Shown in pieces: positions 24,475 to 33,496 of a stretch of DNA of 64,000 nucleotides. The stretch covers positions 186,001 to 250,000 of the forward strand of contig CAXXUJ010000001.1 of NCBI GenBank assembly GCA_963677695.2, in the 5' to 3' direction. Made by a program: the position numbers and the translations under genes. Under the pieces are notes generated by a model. That model did not search any database and was not told the origin of the DNA. It saw only the letters and a list, made by a program, of their open reading frames with translations. The DNA is from SABI01 sp963677695 (GTDB taxonomy: Bacteria > Spirochaetota > Spirochaetia > Sphaerochaetales > Sphaerochaetaceae). Position 1 is the first letter of the stretch. Every line of letters begins with the position of its first letter.

Positions 24475-25503
24475 TCAGTGGTGGTGATGGGGTTTGAGAA
24501 TCTTGAGTTCCGGCTCTATGACCACCTTCTCGAAGTCCGAATGGGTCTTTGAAGTAAGGCGTTTCATCAGCAGTCTCACAACCTCCGTTCCAATCAGCTC
24601 CTGAGGCTGTCTCATTGCATAGTGACAGAAAGAGAGGAGCGGGGAGTAACTCAAGTAGTCGAAGCTTGCGAGCACATAATCATCCATAACATCTTCAGGA
24701 AGACGTTCGATCATGCAGGAAGTAACACCGAGGTGAAGGAGGTCGTTCGCGACCAGGTAGGCTTTCGGATGATCCTCTCTGGCTAAGAATTTCTCCATTG
24801 CCAGATACCCGTCCCTGATAGCCATTTTACCCTCTATATAGGTGAAGTCCGGCTCCGCCTCGAGACCAAGTTCCTGAAGTGTCTGGAGGTACCCTGCATA
24901 ACGTTCATTTGCCGTGAGGATATCGAGATCTCCTCCGATATACCCTATCCTTCTGAATCCTTCATGATAGAGTGCCTTCACCATCTCTTTAACGCCGTTA
25001 CGGTTGTCAACGAGAACGGCATCCGCCTTCACGCCCTCAATGAAACGGTCGACCATCACGATGGGGACTCTTGAAACGACTCTGTCGGTGAAATGGTGTC
25101 CCTGGAATCCTGCGGGAATGACGACCAGGGCATCAACATTACGGTCAAGCAGCACCTGTATCCTTCTCTGTTCCTCCTCGACACTGTCATTGGAACAGGA
25201 GATGATCATGGTGTACCCTAAAGGGGTAAGGAGGCTGTCCATCGTCTCCACGACTTCCATGAAATAGACGTTGCTCAGCTTCGGAGCGATGATTCCTATC
25301 GTTTTCGTGTATCGCATTTTCAGGGAACGTGCGACCTCGTTCCTGTTATATCCGAGTTCATTCATTACTTTGAGCACACTTGTTTTTGTCTCATCCGTGA
25401 CAGCACCGGTGTTGTTTAAGACACGGGAGACTGTTGCAATGGAGACATTCGCCTGTTTAGCTACTTCTTTTATGGTAACGGGGCGGTGACGTGTGTGTTT
25501 CAT
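24475..25503 (-). CDS. LacI-family transcription repressor
   Basis: A 342-aa LacI/GalR regulator. The N-terminal helix-turn-helix and hinge read TIKEVAKQANVSIATVSRVL, followed by the ligand-sensing domain (IGIIAPKLSNVYFMEVVE; VLVDNRNGV; RIGYIGGD). The C-terminus ends in a short histidine run. It is downstream of the sugar ABC transporter genes on the same strand and probably represses them through the palindrome at 29516-29535. The inducer is likely the sugar carried by the transporter. The intergenic hairpin at 25532-25555 may lower its expression relative to the binding protein. Confidence 0.93.
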   Translation of the reverse strand: MKHTRHRPVTIKEVAKQANVSIATVSRVLNNTGAVTDETKTSVLKVMNELGYNRNEVARSLKMRYTKTIGIIAPKLSNVYFMEVVETMDSLLTPLGYTMIISCSNDSVEEEQRRIQVLLDRNVDALVVIPAGFQGHHFTDRVVSRVPIVMVDRFIEGVKADAVLVDNRNGVKEMVKALYHEGFRRIGYIGGDLDILTANERYAGYLQTLQELGLEAEPDFTYIEGKMAIRDGYLAMEKFLAREDHPKAYLVANDLLHLGVTSCMIERLPEDVMDDYVLASFDYLSYSPLLSFCHYAMRQPQELIGTEVVRLLMKRLTSKTHSDFEKVVIEPELKILKPHHHH

Positions 25504-25531
25504 CTTTTCTCGGATTTCCTGCTAGTAGTAA

Positions 25532-25555
25532 TTCGGGGTCCCGCAGGACCCCGAA
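25532..25555 (-). terminator. Hairpin between the binding-protein and LacI genes
   Basis: TTCGGGGTCC (25532-25541) and GGACCCCGAA (25546-25555) form a 10-bp GC-rich stem with a CGCA loop. No long T run follows, so it is probably a partial terminator or a 3'-end protecting stem for the abundant binding-protein mRNA. Confidence 0.65.
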
Positions 25556-25573
25556 ACTGTACATTCTGTACGA

Positions 25574-26671
25574 TTAATCGTAGAGCAGACCAGTAATATC
25601 TGCATCGTCCATGTTCTGGTAAGTGTAGAACTTAGCACCGGTGTCAACGTCGCTTACGCTTTCGCCTTTGTATGCTTTGTAAGCAAGTTCAACAGCTTTG
25701 TAACCGATCATGTACGGATCCTGGGTGATTGAACCGAGGAAGTACTGGTTTCTGACTGCGTTCTTCTGAGCTGCGCCTGCATCGTATCCGATGACGACGA
25801 TATCCTTGTAAGCGGGAGTGCTCTTGAATGCTGCACCATCATTGGTTGCTGCAAGGAGACCCTTTACAGTAGCTTCGTTTGAACAGAAGATACCGAGGAT
25901 ATTATCGCTTGAGACCTTGTTCAGGACTGCCTGAGAAGCGTTAGTTGCGTCAGTCATTGCTGCAGAAGCAGGAACGACCATGTCGATCATGACTTTCTTA
26001 CCGCTGGTGGGGCTGTCAGCTGCGATATAAGCAGTGTTACCGGTCACCTTGATGTCACTCTTTGAGAGTGAGGTGTTGTTTGCGATAAGGTCAACCATGG
26101 TGTCTCTGAATCCTTTACCGCGGCTCAGGAGAGATTCACCACTTGCATCCTGGTTGAGGACGACGATTGTTACAGGGCTGGCTGCAGTTGCTTTCTCGAT
26201 GTCACCCTTGATGACGTCGAACATCTTCTGTGCTGCAACGCCTGCTGCTGCATAGTTGTCTGTTGAAGCATTTGCCCAGATTGAGCCCTGAGGAGCTTCA
26301 GGAACACCTGAGTCGAAACCGATCACAGGAATACCAGCGCTCTTTGTCTGCTGGAGCTGGTCAAGCACACTGCTTGTGTTGAGTGCTGCCAGTGCGATAG
26401 CTACAGGATTCTTTGCCATTGCATTGTTAAGCATTTCAACCTGAATCTGAACGTCACTTTCTGAAGGAGGTCCTTCAAATGTGATATCTACTCCATATTC
26501 TTCAGCTGCAGCATTCGCTCCCTTTTTAACCTGCTGCCAGAAGTCGTGCTGTTCTCCCTTTGAGACGACAGCAATGTAAGGCTTGCCGCCTTCAGCTGCA
26601 CCCTGAGCAAACAGCGGGGTGAGTGAAACGAGAAGAACAAGTGCCATAAGGACTACTAAGGTTTTTTTCAT
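25574..26671 (-). CDS. Sugar ABC transporter substrate-binding protein (RbsB-like)
   Basis: A 365-aa periplasmic binding protein of the ribose/galactose (peripla_BP_4) kind. The signal peptide is MKKTLVVLMALVLLV..LFAQG with no lipobox cysteine. The mature part has typical segments: YIAVVSKGEQHDFWQQVKKG, GFDSGVPE and VVIGYDAGAAQKN. Start ATG 26671 follows GGAGG; an upstream TTG is too close to it. It feeds the permease and ATPase encoded upstream in the same operon. The sugar is unknown; a pentose or hexose is likely from the family and from the nearby sugar enzymes. Confidence 0.93.
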   Translation of the reverse strand: MKKTLVVLMALVLLVSLTPLFAQGAAEGGKPYIAVVSKGEQHDFWQQVKKGANAAAEEYGVDITFEGPPSESDVQIQVEMLNNAMAKNPVAIALAALNTSSVLDQLQQTKSAGIPVIGFDSGVPEAPQGSIWANASTDNYAAAGVAAQKMFDVIKGDIEKATAASPVTIVVLNQDASGESLLSRGKGFRDTMVDLIANNTSLSKSDIKVTGNTAYIAADSPTSGKKVMIDMVVPASAAMTDATNASQAVLNKVSSDNILGIFCSNEATVKGLLAATNDGAAFKSTPAYKDIVVIGYDAGAAQKNAVRNQYFLGSITQDPYMIGYKAVELAYKAYKGESVSDVDTGAKFYTYQNMDDADITGLLYD

Positions 26672-26739
26672 ACCTACCTCCAATTTTTTTTCGGACTATG
26701 TCCGATTTTTTTTATCTACATCGGCTGTACAGCCGGTGT

Positions 26740-27945
26740 TTACTTTGTTTTGAATTCTTTTTCCTGCTTCTTGAGAGCCGCTCTCTCCGCCTTTTCCTTC
26801 TTTACCATGACGGAATAGGTTTCATTGAGTTCACTCTTCAGCTGGGCGATCTTCTGCTGTGCATCAGGCGCTGCCTCGGCTTTCAGTGCTGTGATCTTTT
26901 CGAGCATCTCTGTCTTGTACTTGGCTGAGGGAGCAACGATTCTCACTTCGGTAGCTCTCTTCGTTCTGTAGATGTCGAGAAGTACGGCACCGAGAACGAC
27001 GACACCGGTGAAGAATGTCTGATACTGGCTCTGAAGGTCCATGGAGGGGAGTCCCGCTCTCAGGACACTCATGATGTATACACCGATAATGGTACCAAGG
27101 ACGCTTCCTGCACCACCGGAAAGGCTGGTTCCGCCGATGACCGCACCGGCGATGGCGTAAAGCTCAAAGCCCTGTCCCTGGTTCGGCATGACAGTCGTAT
27201 AGACTGCAGCGAAGGCAATACCGCCGATACCGGCCATGAATCCGCTTACAACGTAGGCCATCATTTCCCATTTCTGAACATCTACACCGCTCAGGCGGGC
27301 TGCTTCCTTGTTGCTTCCCACTGCAAATATGTATCGTCCCATCTTTGTTCTGGTCAGGATGATATAGGCAATCAGTGCGGTACCGAAGAATACGATAGCT
27401 CCGGTCGGAATTGAAAGGTTGTTCTCTCCGATGACCTTGAAGATGCCCTTGAACCATGCATCGTCAGCTCCGCGTGCGGGGAAGGTGGCGCTTCGTACAT
27501 TGGAAACGATCGAACCTACTCCGAGGGAGATCATCATTGTTCCCAGAGTTGCGATGAACGGGGGGAGTGAAAGGCGGGAGACCATGATTCCGTTGAAGAA
27601 ACCGAATGCTGTGGCAACCACCAGGATAAGAAGGAGAGAGAGCCACATCGGCCATCCCCATGTCTTATAAGCTGTTCCGCCTATGATCGTAGCGGCCATC
27701 ATCACAGTTCCGCAGGAAAGGTCGATCCCTCCTGTGATAATGACGAAGGTGACTCCGATGGCGATGAACCCGATGTAATATGAAGAATCGAGAATATTCA
27801 CCAGCGTGGTGTAAGAGAAGAAGTTTCTTCCGAACAGGCTGAAGAACGCATACACAAGTACCAGTGCAAGCGGTGCGAGCAGCTTCTGCATATTCAGATT
27901 CTGCCCGAATCTATCTTTCAAAGATTTGTTATTTTCCATACTCAT
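26740..27945 (-). CDS. Sugar ABC transporter permease (RbsC-like) with C-terminal coiled coil
   Basis: A 401-aa inner-membrane permease of the branched-chain/ribose type. About nine membrane segments span residues 25-320 and include GGIDLSCGTVMM and GGTSLSGGAGSVLGT, the usual family motifs. Unlike the common permease of about 320 aa, it continues for about 75 charged residues (LEKITALKAEAAPDA and following) that look like a cytoplasmic coiled coil. ATG 27945 is preferred over an upstream non-ATG frame start because AGGAG lies 10 bases before it. It lies between the ATPase and binding-protein genes. Confidence 0.92.
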   Translation of the reverse strand: MSMENNKSLKDRFGQNLNMQKLLAPLALVLVYAFFSLFGRNFFSYTTLVNILDSSYYIGFIAIGVTFVIITGGIDLSCGTVMMAATIIGGTAYKTWGWPMWLSLLLILVVATAFGFFNGIMVSRLSLPPFIATLGTMMISLGVGSIVSNVRSATFPARGADDAWFKGIFKVIGENNLSIPTGAIVFFGTALIAYIILTRTKMGRYIFAVGSNKEAARLSGVDVQKWEMMAYVVSGFMAGIGGIAFAAVYTTVMPNQGQGFELYAIAGAVIGGTSLSGGAGSVLGTIIGVYIMSVLRAGLPSMDLQSQYQTFFTGVVVLGAVLLDIYRTKRATEVRIVAPSAKYKTEMLEKITALKAEAAPDAQQKIAQLKSELNETYSVMVKKEKAERAALKKQEKEFKTK

Positions 27946-27958
27946 GCTATCTACTCTC

Positions 27959-29455
27959 CTATCCTCTTGTAGCCAATGACATAATATTTTCTTGAGTTGC
28001 ATCTTCGATGTCGACGAAGCCGGTCAGTCGGCCTTCACACATCACAGCAATCCTGTCGCTCATTCTGAGAACCTCGTTCAGTTCACTGCTGATCATGATG
28101 ATCGACTTACCCTCTTTCTGAACAAGTTCATTCATCAGGTGATAGATTTCACTCTTCGCTCCGACATCGATTCCTCGTGTAGGTTCATCGAAGATAAGAA
28201 TGGAACTGTTCTTGATCAGCCATTTCGCGATGACGACCTTCTGCTGGTTTCCACCCGAAAGATTCTTCACCAGCTGGTCCAGACTCGGAGTCTTTACCTT
28301 CAGTTTCTCTGAATACTCCTGGCTGACCTTCTTCAGTTCCTTGTTGTTGATCAGAAGTCCGGGAGCGAGGTCTTCAAAGCTCGACATGACCGAATTTTCA
28401 TGAACAGAGAGCTTCAGTGCAAGACCGTATCTCTTTCTATCCTCGGAAAGGTATCCGATACCGTTTCTGACGGCATCCATCGGCGATTCGATGAGTACCT
28501 TTCTTCCATTGATCCATATATCTCCGCTCGCCTTGTCAGCGCCGAACAGGGCTCTCATCGTTTCGGTACGTCCGGCACCCATAAGGCCGGCAAAGCCGAG
28601 GATCTCACCCTTTCTCAGTTCAAAGGAAACATTCTGAACCTGATGTCCCGCATTGAGGGAATCAACTTTCAGGATGACAGGGGCATCCTCAGGTACATTC
28701 GATGCACTCTTCGGTTTTTCATAGATGACACGCCCTACCATCATGTTGATCATTTCTTCCTTGGTAAGGTCCTTCGTCTCTTTCGTTCCCACATATTCAC
28801 CGTCTCTCAGGACTGTAACGCGGTCGGTTATCACACCGATCTCATCGAGTCTGTGGGAGATATAGATCATGGCGACGCCCTTCTTTGCAAGGTCGCGCAT
28901 GATGACGAACAGATCATCGATCTCCTTCTCTGTCAGTGCGGCTGAAGGCTCATCGAGGATGAGAACTTTCAGGTTGTGGGAGACAGCTCTTGCGATCTCG
29001 ACCATCTGCTGCTTACCGACGGTCAGCGCACTCATTTGCTCTGTAGGATCTATGTCCATGTTCAGACGCTTGAAAAGCTCTGCAGCCCTCTTATTCTGTC
29101 CCTTCTCATCAAGCCACCAGGAGGTTCTCTTCGTCGATTCCCGTCCGATATACATATTCTGGGCGACAGTGAGATGTTCCATCATATTCAGTTCCTGGTG
29201 AACGATGGCGATTCCTGCCCTGAGAGCATCTCTCGGATCAAGGGGGTTGAACAGTTTTCCAAGATATCTGATTTCACCTGAATCCTTGGGGAATATTCCG
29301 GTGAGAGCTTTCATAAGAGTAGACTTTCCTGCTCCGTTCTCTCCTACCAGAGCATGAATTTCTCCCTCACGCAGATTGAAGTCGACTCCCTTCAGTGCAT
29401 GGACACCGGCGAATCGCTTATCAATCTTTTCCATTGATAGCACTACGTTACTCAC
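27959..29455 (-). CDS. Sugar ABC transporter ATP-binding protein (RbsA/MglA-like)
   Basis: A 498-aa protein with two ABC ATPase halves. The first half has a normal Walker A, GENGAGKSTLM, and DEPSAALT; the second half has a degenerate Walker A (GLMGAGRTE) but a good signature, LSGGNQQKVV, and DEPTRGID. This is normal for RbsA/MglA/XylG transporters. It energises uptake by the permease encoded next. The start is taken as GTG 29455, with GGAG 10 bases upstream. It is the first gene of the transporter operon, just after the operator palindrome. Confidence 0.94.
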   Translation of the reverse strand: MSNVVLSMEKIDKRFAGVHALKGVDFNLREGEIHALVGENGAGKSTLMKALTGIFPKDSGEIRYLGKLFNPLDPRDALRAGIAIVHQELNMMEHLTVAQNMYIGRESTKRTSWWLDEKGQNKRAAELFKRLNMDIDPTEQMSALTVGKQQMVEIARAVSHNLKVLILDEPSAALTEKEIDDLFVIMRDLAKKGVAMIYISHRLDEIGVITDRVTVLRDGEYVGTKETKDLTKEEMINMMVGRVIYEKPKSASNVPEDAPVILKVDSLNAGHQVQNVSFELRKGEILGFAGLMGAGRTETMRALFGADKASGDIWINGRKVLIESPMDAVRNGIGYLSEDRKRYGLALKLSVHENSVMSSFEDLAPGLLINNKELKKVSQEYSEKLKVKTPSLDQLVKNLSGGNQQKVVIAKWLIKNSSILIFDEPTRGIDVGAKSEIYHLMNELVQKEGKSIIMISSELNEVLRMSDRIAVMCEGRLTGFVDIEDATQENIMSLATRG

Positions 29456-29515
29456 GACTCATACTCTCCTTCATATATTCTATGGTCACACAGGTTTTCT
29501 GAGAAGTCAAGGAAA

Positions 29516-29535
29516 ATTTGTAAACGTTTACAAAT
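29516..29535. promoter_or_regulatory. 20-bp perfect palindromic operator (LacI/CcpA type)
   Basis: The half-site ATTTGTAAAC at 29516-29525 is followed at once by its exact inverse, giving a 20-bp perfect palindrome with the central AACGTT of LacI-family operators. It lies about 60 bases upstream of the transporter ATPase gene, next to a TATAAC -10-like element on the minus strand, and is probably the site for the LacI-type protein encoded at 24475-25503. The rest of the 29456-29660 gap is AT-rich with no gene seen. Confidence 0.75.
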
Positions 29536-29634
29536 GGTTATAACACTATCGATAAATACTTATTACAAAAAAATATATTCCATTTTACACAGATATAAAT
29601 GAAAGAGGAATTATCAAGGAATCTGAGGAAAGGG

Positions 29635-29648
29635 GAAGCGTTTGCTTC
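29635..29648 (-). terminator. Weak terminator after lepA
   Basis: On the minus strand GAAGC (29644-29648) and GCTTC (29635-29639) form a short stem, followed by CCCCTTTCC. The stem is small and the T run poor, so the call is tentative. Confidence 0.35.
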
Positions 29649-29660
29649 TACTGACAGCGA

Positions 29661-31478
29661 CTATTTCTGGTCGCCGTCAGTCTTGAGTACGGCAAGGAAT
29701 GCCTGCTGGGGAATCTCTACATTTCCCACCATCTTCATTCTCTTCTTACCCTCTTTCTGCTTCTCGAGGAGCTTTCGTTTACGGCTTATATCACCGCCGT
29801 AACACTTCGCCGTTACGTCCTTGCGGAGGGCGTTGATCGTCTCTCGTGCAATGACCGAACCGCCGATAGCTCCCTGGATCGGGATCTTGAACATCTGACG
29901 GGGAATCTCCTCTTTGAGACTTGCACACACCTTCCTGGCACGGAACGCGGCGTTATCACGGAAGACGAGCTGGCTGAGAGCGTCTACCGGTTCTCCGTTC
30001 ACAAGGATATCGAGACGAACGAGGTTCGTCTTCCTGTACCCGATGAGATGGTAGTCGAAGCTGGCGTAGCCTCGGGAGACAGATTTAAGGCGATCATAGA
30101 ACTCAAAGAGCACTTCAGCGAGAGGCATTTCATAGACAAGCTCAACCCTTTTCTCATCAAGGTGGTTGAAGCCCACCTGCACTCCCCTCTTTTCCATACA
30201 GAGGCTCATGATGTTTCCGACATAGGTACTCGGAGTGATGATCTCCGCCTGAATATAGGGTTCCTCTGCATAGTCGACCTTCATCGGGTCAGGGTATTCA
30301 AGGGGATTGTCTATCGAGACCTCTTCCCCGTTCTTCATTTTGATGTGGTACCGTACCGACGGACTGGTGAAGACGATAGAGAGATCAAATTCTCTCTCGA
30401 TTCTCTCCTGGACAACTTCGAGGTGGAGCATCCCGAGAAAACCGCAGCGGAATCCGAAACCGAGAGCGGCTGAGGCGTCCTTCTCGTAGACGAGCGAGGC
30501 GTCATTGAGTTTCAGACGGTCGATCGCGTCATGAAGTTCTTCATAGTCGTTCGAGTCTACCGGGTAGATGGAGCTGAATACAACGGGCTTCACTTCCTTG
30601 AAGCCTGGAAGGGGAGAATCGCACACCCTGGAAGCGAGGGTGACGGTATCACCTACCCTGATATCCTGAATGGTCTTGATACCTGCAATGAAGTAACCGA
30701 CATCACCTGCATAGAGTTCTCCGGTGTTGGATAGTCCCATCTTGAAGACTCCCACCTCTTCGACGAAATACTTCGCCTTCGTACTGAAGAGCTGGATTTC
30801 ATCACCTCTTTTAAGGGCACCGTCGAATATTCTGAAGTGAACGACGACTCCCCGGTAGGGGTCATAGTGACTGTCGAAGATAAGTGCCCTGAGGGGGTCT
30901 GATTCTTTTCCAGTCGGAGGCGGAATATGGGCGATGATCGATTCGAAGAGCTCATCGACACCGACGCCTGTCTTCGCTGAAACGAGGGAGACGAGGTCGG
31001 TATCGAGACCGAGGTCATGATCAATCTGATGCATGCACGAATCGATATCGGCGCTGGGAAGGTCGATTTTGTTGATGACCGGGAGAATCTCCAGGTCGAG
31101 TTCCATAGCCATGTACATGTTAGCGAGGGTCTGGGCTTCCACTCCCTGAGCCGCATCGACGAGGAGGAGTGCTCCCTCGCAGCTTCCGATGGCTCTCGAG
31201 ACTTCGTAGGAGAAGTCCACATGTCCCGGAGTGTCGACGAGATTGAGTGTGTAGGTATTCCCGTCCTTTGCAGTGTAGGGAATGGATATCGCCTGACTCT
31301 TGATCGTAATACCTCTCTCACGCTCGATATCCATTGAATCAAGCATCTGGTCAACAGCAGGTCCTCGCGAGGTGACGAGTTTCGCCTTGTCGATGAATCG
31401 GTCGGCAAGGGTCGATTTTCCGTGGTCGATGTGGGCAATAATACAGAAATTGCGTGTTAACTGTGAATCTCTACTCAT
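29661..31478 (-). CDS. lepA: Translation elongation factor 4 (LepA)
   Basis: A 605-aa translational GTPase. The N-terminal G domain has AHIDHGKSTLADRF, the ERGITIKSQA switch, DTPGHVDFSYEVSRA and NKIDLPSA; the later domains and the C-terminal basic tail (GGDISRKRKLLEKQK) are typical of LepA, which back-translocates or remodels ribosomes under stress. Length matches the family. The start ATG 31478 has a distant GGAG. It follows ftsH with a 20-base gap, so they may be cotranscribed. Confidence 0.97.
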   Translation of the reverse strand: MSRDSQLTRNFCIIAHIDHGKSTLADRFIDKAKLVTSRGPAVDQMLDSMDIERERGITIKSQAISIPYTAKDGNTYTLNLVDTPGHVDFSYEVSRAIGSCEGALLLVDAAQGVEAQTLANMYMAMELDLEILPVINKIDLPSADIDSCMHQIDHDLGLDTDLVSLVSAKTGVGVDELFESIIAHIPPPTGKESDPLRALIFDSHYDPYRGVVVHFRIFDGALKRGDEIQLFSTKAKYFVEEVGVFKMGLSNTGELYAGDVGYFIAGIKTIQDIRVGDTVTLASRVCDSPLPGFKEVKPVVFSSIYPVDSNDYEELHDAIDRLKLNDASLVYEKDASAALGFGFRCGFLGMLHLEVVQERIEREFDLSIVFTSPSVRYHIKMKNGEEVSIDNPLEYPDPMKVDYAEEPYIQAEIITPSTYVGNIMSLCMEKRGVQVGFNHLDEKRVELVYEMPLAEVLFEFYDRLKSVSRGYASFDYHLIGYRKTNLVRLDILVNGEPVDALSQLVFRDNAAFRARKVCASLKEEIPRQMFKIPIQGAIGGSVIARETINALRKDVTAKCYGGDISRKRKLLEKQKEGKKRMKMVGNVEIPQQAFLAVLKTDGDQK

Positions 31479-31498
31479 ATATGTTCGTAACGCTCCGG

Positions 31499-33496
31499 TT
31501 ATGTTGTAAGACTGCTGGTATGTTCGGCTTTTTCAAAGCCGAGGAGTTCTCTGATCTCGTCATCATCGAGGGTTTCCTTCTCTATGAGGGTCTCGGTGAG
31601 AGTATCGAGCTGATCCTTGTGCTCATTCAGAATCCTTCTTGTATCAGAAAGGGCTTCAGTGAGAATCTTCGAAATCTCGGAGTCGATCTTCTTCGCCGTC
31701 TCCTCTGAATAATCCTTGTGCTGGGCGATTTCACGGCCGAGGAACAGGGGTTCATCATCCTTTCCGAAGCCAATGAAACCGAGATCGCTCATACCCCATT
31801 CGGTAACCATTCTTCTCGCGATATCGGTTGCCTGCTTGATATCATTACTCGTTCCGGTGGTCGTCTCGCCGTAGATGATCTCTTCGGCTACGTACCCGCC
31901 CATCGTGACCTTGATCCAGTCGAACAGGGAACTGCGGTTCTTCGTATAGGCATCCTTCTCAGGAAGGGAGATGGTGAGACCCAGCGCTCTTCCGTGGGGG
32001 ATGATCGTCACCTTGTGGAGGGGATCGAGGTGTTCGAGATGGTAGTGGAGCAGGGCATGCCCTGCCTCATGGTAGGCTGTCGCCCTCTTCTCTTCCGGAG
32101 TCATCACCTTCGAAACCTTTGCGACACCGAGAAGGATCTTATCTCTTCCCTTTTCGAAGTCTTCCATGTGCACCAGAGTTCTCTTTGCTCTGGCTGCAAA
32201 GAGTGCCGCTTCGTTCACGAGATTGGCAAGGTCGGCTCCGCTCGTTCCGGGAGTGGCACGGGCGATCCTGTTGAGATTGACGTCTCCTGCGATCTTGATC
32301 TTCTTACAGTGGATGGTGAGGATAGCTTCCCTTTCAGCCACATCGGGCATGTCTACAACGACCTGACGGTCGAAACGACCCGGGCGCAGAAGAGCGGGGT
32401 CAAGGACATCGGGTCTGTTCGTGGCAGCTATGACGATGACTCCGGTGGTGGTATCAAAACCGTCCATCTCGACGAGCATCTGGTTGAGGGTCTGTTCCCT
32501 CTCGTCATGTCCACCTCCGAGGCCGCTTCCGCGGGTTCTTCCCACTGCATCAAGCTCGTCGATGAAAAGGATACAGGGTGCGCTCTTGCGTCCCTGATCG
32601 AAAAGGTCTCTCACTCTCGAGGCACCGACACCGACGAACATTTCAACGAAATCGGATCCGCTCATATGGAAGAAGGAGACCCCGGCTTCGCCGGCTACGG
32701 CCTTCGCAAGGAGAGTCTTACCGGTTCCCGGAGGACCGACAAGGAGAACGCCCTTGGGAATCTTCGCCCCGATATCGCTGAAGCGTTTCGGGTTTTTCAG
32801 GAAGTCGACGACTTCCTGAAGCTCATACTTCGCTTCCTTCTGTCCGGCTACATCACTGAAGGTGGTTTTTACATCACTGTCCATGTACTCTTTCGCCCGC
32901 GACTTGCTGAAGGACATCACATTGCCGTTTGCACCGCGCGTCTGGCGCCAGAGCATCACAGTAAAACCGATAAAGATGATCCAGGGAAGCATCTGAAGAA
33001 CGATCTGGAGCATGGAAACGCCCTGGACCGTACCGGTCGTCTGTACGCTGTGTTCCTTCAGGAGTGCCATAAGATTCTGATCCGCATAGGGAATACGGGT
33101 CATGGCATTCATGTTGTTTCTCAGGGAGAAGGTAATGAGAGAGCCGTCCTCGATCTCGGCCGAGTAGACCTGATTCTGTTCGACATACTCGATGAAGGAG
33201 CTGTAGGGAACTTCCTGAAGTCCCATATTCTCCCCCTGGTTCATGAACATGAAGAGGAAAGAGATGATCAGGAAGAGGAAGAATCCGAGTGCAAGGCGGT
33301 TCTTGCCGCTGAAATCGAATCTCGGTCCCTGTCCCTGAGAATTCCTGTTTTTCTGGGAACTATTTCTATTGCCTTGAGAATTACCGAACCCGTTCCAGTA
33401 CCGGTTATCATTATCTGACGAGGGTTTCTTGTCTTCGTGTCCGGATCCCTGGTTTTCAGGTTCCTGGGGCTTCTTTTCTTCGTTCTCTTTATCCAC
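31499..33496 (-). CDS. ftsH: ATP-dependent zinc metalloprotease FtsH
   Basis: A membrane-anchored AAA+ protease degrading misfolded membrane and regulatory proteins. After an N-terminal membrane segment, a short periplasmic part and a second segment come Walker A GPPGTGKTLLAKA, Walker B ILFIDELDA, the SRH region and the zinc site HEAGH. The N-terminus has a polar, Asn/Gln/Ser-rich stretch before the first membrane segment. I place the start at GTG 33496 because AAGGA lies 7 bases before it; the ATG 6 bases upstream is too near that site. The start overlaps the end of tilS, suggesting coupled translation. 665 aa is normal. Confidence 0.95.
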   Translation of the reverse strand: MDKENEEKKPQEPENQGSGHEDKKPSSDNDNRYWNGFGNSQGNRNSSQKNRNSQGQGPRFDFSGKNRLALGFFLFLIISFLFMFMNQGENMGLQEVPYSSFIEYVEQNQVYSAEIEDGSLITFSLRNNMNAMTRIPYADQNLMALLKEHSVQTTGTVQGVSMLQIVLQMLPWIIFIGFTVMLWRQTRGANGNVMSFSKSRAKEYMDSDVKTTFSDVAGQKEAKYELQEVVDFLKNPKRFSDIGAKIPKGVLLVGPPGTGKTLLAKAVAGEAGVSFFHMSGSDFVEMFVGVGASRVRDLFDQGRKSAPCILFIDELDAVGRTRGSGLGGGHDEREQTLNQMLVEMDGFDTTTGVIVIAATNRPDVLDPALLRPGRFDRQVVVDMPDVAEREAILTIHCKKIKIAGDVNLNRIARATPGTSGADLANLVNEAALFAARAKRTLVHMEDFEKGRDKILLGVAKVSKVMTPEEKRATAYHEAGHALLHYHLEHLDPLHKVTIIPHGRALGLTISLPEKDAYTKNRSSLFDWIKVTMGGYVAEEIIYGETTTGTSNDIKQATDIARRMVTEWGMSDLGFIGFGKDDEPLFLGREIAQHKDYSEETAKKIDSEISKILTEALSDTRRILNEHKDQLDTLTETLIEKETLDDDEIRELLGFEKAEHTSSLTT

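Noticed and set aside
31718..33418. A 566-codon open frame on the plus strand opposite ftsH
   Set aside because: Antisense shadow of ftsH; no recognisable domain and no ribosome site.
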